Origin: DYGX01 sp035325905
GTDB lineage: Bacteria > Chloroflexota > Anaerolineae > Aggregatilineales > Aggregatilineaceae
Direction: 5' to 3'
NCBI GenBank assembly: GCA_035325905.1
Contig: DAOKYY010000112.1
Span: 1 to 9,737, forward strand
DNA: 9,737 nt
Below, piece by piece: positions 7,127 through 9,737 of this stretch. Position numbers and translations under genes: made by a program. How positions within the stretch are numbered: position 1 is the first letter of the stretch; every line of letters begins with the position of its first letter. The notes beneath the pieces were generated by a model. It worked only from the letters and a program-made list of their open reading frames with translations, was not told the origin of the DNA and made no database searches.

Positions 7127-8908
7127 ATGGGTCGTGACGAGAAATTCTTCCGCCGGCTGATCGTCGTCGCCTTCTTCATGCTCGCGATCAGCGCGATCCT
7201 GATCGTGCGCCTGCTGTCGTTCCAGTTCCGCATGGACCCGATGGTCAAGCAGCGGCTGGAGACCCAGGCGGAGAATCGCTACATCCAGACGGTCGAGGTC
7301 TACCCGAATCGCGGCCAGATTTACGACCGCAACGGCAACCTGCTGGCGGTCAACTCGTTCGAGTACCGGGTCGGCATCAGCCCGAACCAGGTGCTCGACC
7401 GCGCCGAGACGGCGCGCCAGCTCGCGCCGCTGCTCGGCGTGCCGGAAGACGAGATTTACCGCAAGCTCCAGCCGGGGCTGGACGGCAAGCTCGCCACCTA
7501 CGCGCTGCTCAAGCCGGTGGTCGGCTTCGAGGCCGGGCAGGCGATCATGGACCTGGAGCTGCCCGGCATGGTGATCGAGCCGCTGCCGACGCGTATTTAC
7601 CCGCAGGGCGAACTGACCGCCCAGCTCGTGGGCATCTTCCGCGATTCGGACGCCTCCAAAACCCGGCGCGGCTATTGGGGCGTCGAGGGCTTTTACCAGT
7701 CGCTGCTCGCCGGGCAGAGCAAGCGTGTCACGACCAGCACCATCCCAGTGCTGCAAGATGCCGCGACCGCCAAGAGCGTCCGCGACGGGATCGACCTGGT
7801 GCTGACCATCGACCGCGACCTGCAATTCCTCGCCCAGGACGTGCTGAACCGCGCCGTCGAGCGCGAGGCGGCGACCGGCGGCACGATCCTGATCATGAAC
7901 CCGCGCACCGGCGAGATCCTGGCGATGGCGAACTACCCGATGTTCGACCCGGACAGCCTGACGCCGGAGAACATGCAGCGCGCGCGCAACCCCGCTGTGA
8001 CCGATATGTACGAGCCGGGATCGGTCTTCAAGGTGCTGACGATGGCGATGGCGCTCCAGGCCGGGACGCACGACGAGACCTGGACCTACAACGACCCCGG
8101 CTGCTTTAACCCCGCCGGATCGCGCATCTGCAACTGGGATGGCGCCTCGCACGGCAACCAGACCTTCGTGGACGTGTTCGTCAACTCGTGGAACACCGGC
8201 ACGACCACCATCTTCATGCAGATGGCCGAGCAGCTGGGCGGCCCCTACGCGGTCTATGACCTGCTCAAAGAGTTTGGCATCGGCTCGCCGACCGGCGTCG
8301 ACCTGGAAGGCGAAGCGCCCGGCATCCTGCCCGAGCCGGGCGACCTGGACTGGAATGAGGCGCAATACCTGACGACCAGCTTCGGGCAAGGCGTCGCCAT
8401 CACGCCGCTGCAAATGCTGGCCGCCACCAACGCGATCGCCAACGACGGGCTGATCATGCAGCCGCACATCGTCAAGATGCGGATCGACGGCGACCAGGTG
8501 ATCGAGACCCGCCCGGCGGCGACGCACCGCCCGATCAGCGCCGAGGTCGCCCGCCGCGCACGTGACATCATGGTCCAGATCGTCGAGGACCCGGCCAGCC
8601 TCGATCAGTACGAGTTCAAGAACTTCAAAGTCGCCGGCAAAACGGGCACCGCGCAGATCCCGATTCCCGGCGGCTACGACCCGAACGGCTCGATCGCGTC
8701 GTTCGTCGGGTTCCTTCCGGCGGACGATCCGGTGGTCTCGGTGCTGGTCAAGCTCGACCGCCCGGTCAACTACTGGGGCAGCATGGCCGCCGCGCCGGTC
8801 TTTCAGGAGCTGGTCGAGCGGCTGGTCGTGCTGATGGAAATCCCGAACGACAGCGAGCGCTTCCAACTGATCGCCCAGGGGGGCGACCCCTTCAACCGCG
8901 AGTATTGA
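7127..8908 (+). CDS. ftsI: FtsI-type class B penicillin-binding protein (peptidoglycan D,D-transpeptidase)
   Basis: This membrane-anchored transpeptidase cross-links septal peptidoglycan in partnership with an FtsW-type glycosyltransferase; beta-lactams acylate its active serine. The 593-residue protein has a short basic N-terminus and one membrane helix (about 10-30). The class B pedestal/dimerisation domain follows, with RGQIYDRNGNLLAVN at 62-76 and a GYWGVEGFYQSLLAG signature at 182-196. The transpeptidase domain has all three motifs: S299-V-F-K302 (in MYEPGSVFK), S354-W-N356 and K505-T-G-T508. There is no PASTA repeat at the C-terminus. TGGGGAG six bases before ATG 7127 is a good ribosome site, and the gene starts 18 bases after the ftsL-like stop, so the two are probably cotranscribed. 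A PBP2/elongation role cannot be excluded from motifs alone; the ftsL neighbour favours division. Confidence 0.93.
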   Translation: MGRDEKFFRRLIVVAFFMLAISAILIVRLLSFQFRMDPMVKQRLETQAENRYIQTVEVYPNRGQIYDRNGNLLAVNSFEYRVGISPNQVLDRAETARQLAPLLGVPEDEIYRKLQPGLDGKLATYALLKPVVGFEAGQAIMDLELPGMVIEPLPTRIYPQGELTAQLVGIFRDSDASKTRRGYWGVEGFYQSLLAGQSKRVTTSTIPVLQDAATAKSVRDGIDLVLTIDRDLQFLAQDVLNRAVEREAATGGTILIMNPRTGEILAMANYPMFDPDSLTPENMQRARNPAVTDMYEPGSVFKVLTMAMALQAGTHDETWTYNDPGCFNPAGSRICNWDGASHGNQTFVDVFVNSWNTGTTTIFMQMAEQLGGPYAVYDLLKEFGIGSPTGVDLEGEAPGILPEPGDLDWNEAQYLTTSFGQGVAITPLQMLAATNAIANDGLIMQPHIVKMRIDGDQVIETRPAATHRPISAEVARRARDIMVQIVEDPASLDQYEFKNFKVAGKTGTAQIPIPGGYDPNGSIASFVGFLPADDPVVSVLVKLDRPVNYWGSMAAAPVFQELVERLVVLMEIPNDSERFQLIAQGGDPFNREY

Positions 8909-8953
8909 CCCGGCCCGTATCTCCGCGCCGGGCAAGGAGCTTCCGAGCCTGCG

Positions 8954-9403
8954 ATGACGGCCCAACAGACAGCCCACGACGCCCCGGTTAGCCTGCAAGA
9001 CGCCCGGATTCTGGTCGTGGCCGACAACGTCCCCAGCTTCGTCCTGATCGCGCGCCTGCTGGCGCAGATCGGGGTCAGCCATTGCGAATGGAAAACCAGC
9101 GGGTGGCAGGTCGTCCAGTTCGCGGACGCGCTGCCCGCCCTCGACCTGATCCTGCTCGACATCCGCCTGCCCTACGAAGACGGCTACCAGGCGCTGCGCA
9201 AGCTGCGGGCGCACCCGCGCCTGCGCGCGACCCGCGTCGTCGCCGTGACCGACGACGCCAGCGACGACGAGGCACGCCGCGCGCGCGAGGCAGGCTTCGA
9301 CGGATTCCTGGGCAAGCCGCTCGACCCGGAGCGTTTCCCCGGCCAGATCAGGCGCTTGCTCGATGGCGACCCGGTCTGGGAATGGCGCTCCGGCGCGGGG
9401 TAG
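8954..9403 (+). CDS. Stand-alone response-regulator receiver domain (CheY-like)
   Basis: The 149-residue protein is a single receiver domain with no output domain, as in CheY or Spo0F. Beta-1 is ARILVVADN (17-25). The usual acidic pair is reduced to Ala23-Asp24. The phospho-acceptor is D69 in LILLDIRLP, the conserved hydroxyl residue is T99 in VVAVTD, and K121 in GKPLD completes the site. Ten or so N-terminal residues are extra and a WEW-containing tail ends the protein. It lies 45 bases after ftsI and 84 before mraY, on the same strand, so it may be cotranscribed with cell-wall genes. The ATG follows AAGGAG (8934-8939) by 14 bases, longer than ideal, but no better in-frame start is seen. No histidine kinase is in the window. 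Loss of one metal-binding acid may weaken but need not abolish phosphorylation. Its target is unknown. Confidence 0.9.
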   Translation: MTAQQTAHDAPVSLQDARILVVADNVPSFVLIARLLAQIGVSHCEWKTSGWQVVQFADALPALDLILLDIRLPYEDGYQALRKLRAHPRLRATRVVAVTDDASDDEARRAREAGFDGFLGKPLDPERFPGQIRRLLDGDPVWEWRSGAG

Positions 9404-9423
9404 CCGCCTCGCTGATTCTGGCG

Positions 9424-9465
9424 TACAATCCTGCGCCACAGGCCCGGCCCGCGCGTGCGCGCGGG
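9424..9465 (+). promoter_or_regulatory. Possible mraY promoter element and leader hairpin
   Basis: TACAAT (9424-9429) matches five of six -10 bases, 59 bases before the mraY ATG; the -35 region 17 bases upstream (TAGCCG) is poor. Further on, CCCGCGC (9448-9454) and GCGCGGG (9459-9465) form a 7-bp stem with a GTGC loop. No T-run follows, so it is not a convincing terminator of the receiver gene. Confidence 0.3.
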
Positions 9466-9487
9466 GAACGGCAGAAGATGCGATCGT

Positions 9488-9737
9488 ATGACCCCTGAGC
9501 TTCCCTTTGCGCTGACCCTCGGCGCGATCACCTTCCTGCTGACCGCGATCTGGGGCAGCCCGTTTGTCGAAGTCCTGCGCCGCCTGCGCGCCGGAAAGCA
9601 AATCCGCGACACCGGCCCGGCCACGCATCAGGCCAAGACCGGCACGCCGACAATGGGCGGTATTTTGATTCTAGTGCCGGTTGTGCTGATCACGCTGGGG
9701 CTGAACCTGGCGCGCGTGATCCAGTCCGGCGTGACCG
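9488..9737 (+). CDS. mraY: MraY, phospho-N-acetylmuramoyl-pentapeptide-transferase (5' part, runs off window)
   Basis: MraY is the polytopic membrane enzyme that transfers phospho-MurNAc-pentapeptide from UDP to undecaprenyl phosphate, giving lipid I. The window contains 83 codons. A first membrane helix (about 6-22, PFALTLGAITFLLTAIW) is followed by a cytoplasmic loop holding GKQIRDTGPATHQAKTGTPT (residues 36-55) and MGGILIL (56-62). The sequence GK-IR--GP--H--K-GTPTMGG is a diagnostic family signature. A second helix begins at about 59. The ATG at 9488 gives the expected N-terminus; an AGAAG ten bases upstream is a weak ribosome site. In many bacteria murE and murF precede mraY; here a receiver gene does. 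Confidence 0.95.
   Translation, partial: MTPELPFALTLGAITFLLTAIWGSPFVEVLRRLRAGKQIRDTGPATHQAKTGTPTMGGILILVPVVLITLGLNLARVIQSGVT

Noticed and set aside
8909..8932. CCCGGC/GCCGGG inverted repeat just after the ftsI stop
   Set aside because: Only a 6-bp stem with a 12-base loop and no T-run; expected by chance in this GC-rich sequence.
6908..9628. A 906-codon minus-strand open frame covering ftsI, the receiver and the start of mraY
   Set aside because: It lies antisense to three genes with clear family motifs. Its protein is low-complexity, rich in Arg, Asp, Val, His and Gln, with no recognisable domain. Long antisense frames are expected in GC-rich DNA.

Overview
The window looks like chromosomal DNA from a GC-rich bacterium. 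The likeliest source is a member of the Chloroflexota, Anaerolineae-like. That is inferred from three things: extracytoplasmic WD40 and SH3b proteins, a short hairpin sequence (1668-1707) of a kind I recall as dispersed in such genomes, and a compact division/cell-wall (dcw) cluster in which murE and murF are not between ftsI and mraY. The assignment rests on gene style, not on a marker gene. No rRNA, tRNA, CRISPR array, transposase or phage gene was found.

Left part (1-3612, minus strand): uvrC, a complete nucleotide excision repair endonuclease, is transcribed leftward. After a 163-bp gap it is followed by a membrane-anchored seven-bladed WD40 protein with a C-terminal bacterial SH3 domain, cut by the left window edge. 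The gap holds a G-rich run and a 9-bp-stem hairpin typical of an interspersed repeat.

Centre (3613-5545): a 331-bp divergent intergenic region holds a possible uvrC promoter overlapped by an imperfect LexA-like palindrome, a structured uvrC leader with an 11-bp direct repeat, and a TATAAT-type promoter for the rightward gene. That gene encodes a secreted protein with an N-terminal PsbP/DcrB-like domain and a second seven-bladed WD40 propeller, apparently grown by duplication of a three-blade unit. A strong hairpin after it looks like a terminator.

Right part (5546-9737, plus strand): the dcw cluster runs rsmH, an ftsL/divIC-like septum protein, ftsI (class B penicillin-binding protein), a stand-alone response-regulator receiver domain, and the start of mraY (cut by the right edge). 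FtsL and FtsI would act together in the septal synthase, MraY makes lipid I, and RsmH methylates 16S rRNA. The receiver gene is the unexpected member: it sits between two peptidoglycan genes and lacks one acidic residue of its metal-binding pair.

The items most worth a second look are the receiver inside the dcw cluster, the LexA-like site at uvrC, the two unrelated-architecture WD40 envelope proteins bracketing uvrC, and the three-blade duplication. Nothing here amounts to a clearly new defence or mobile system.
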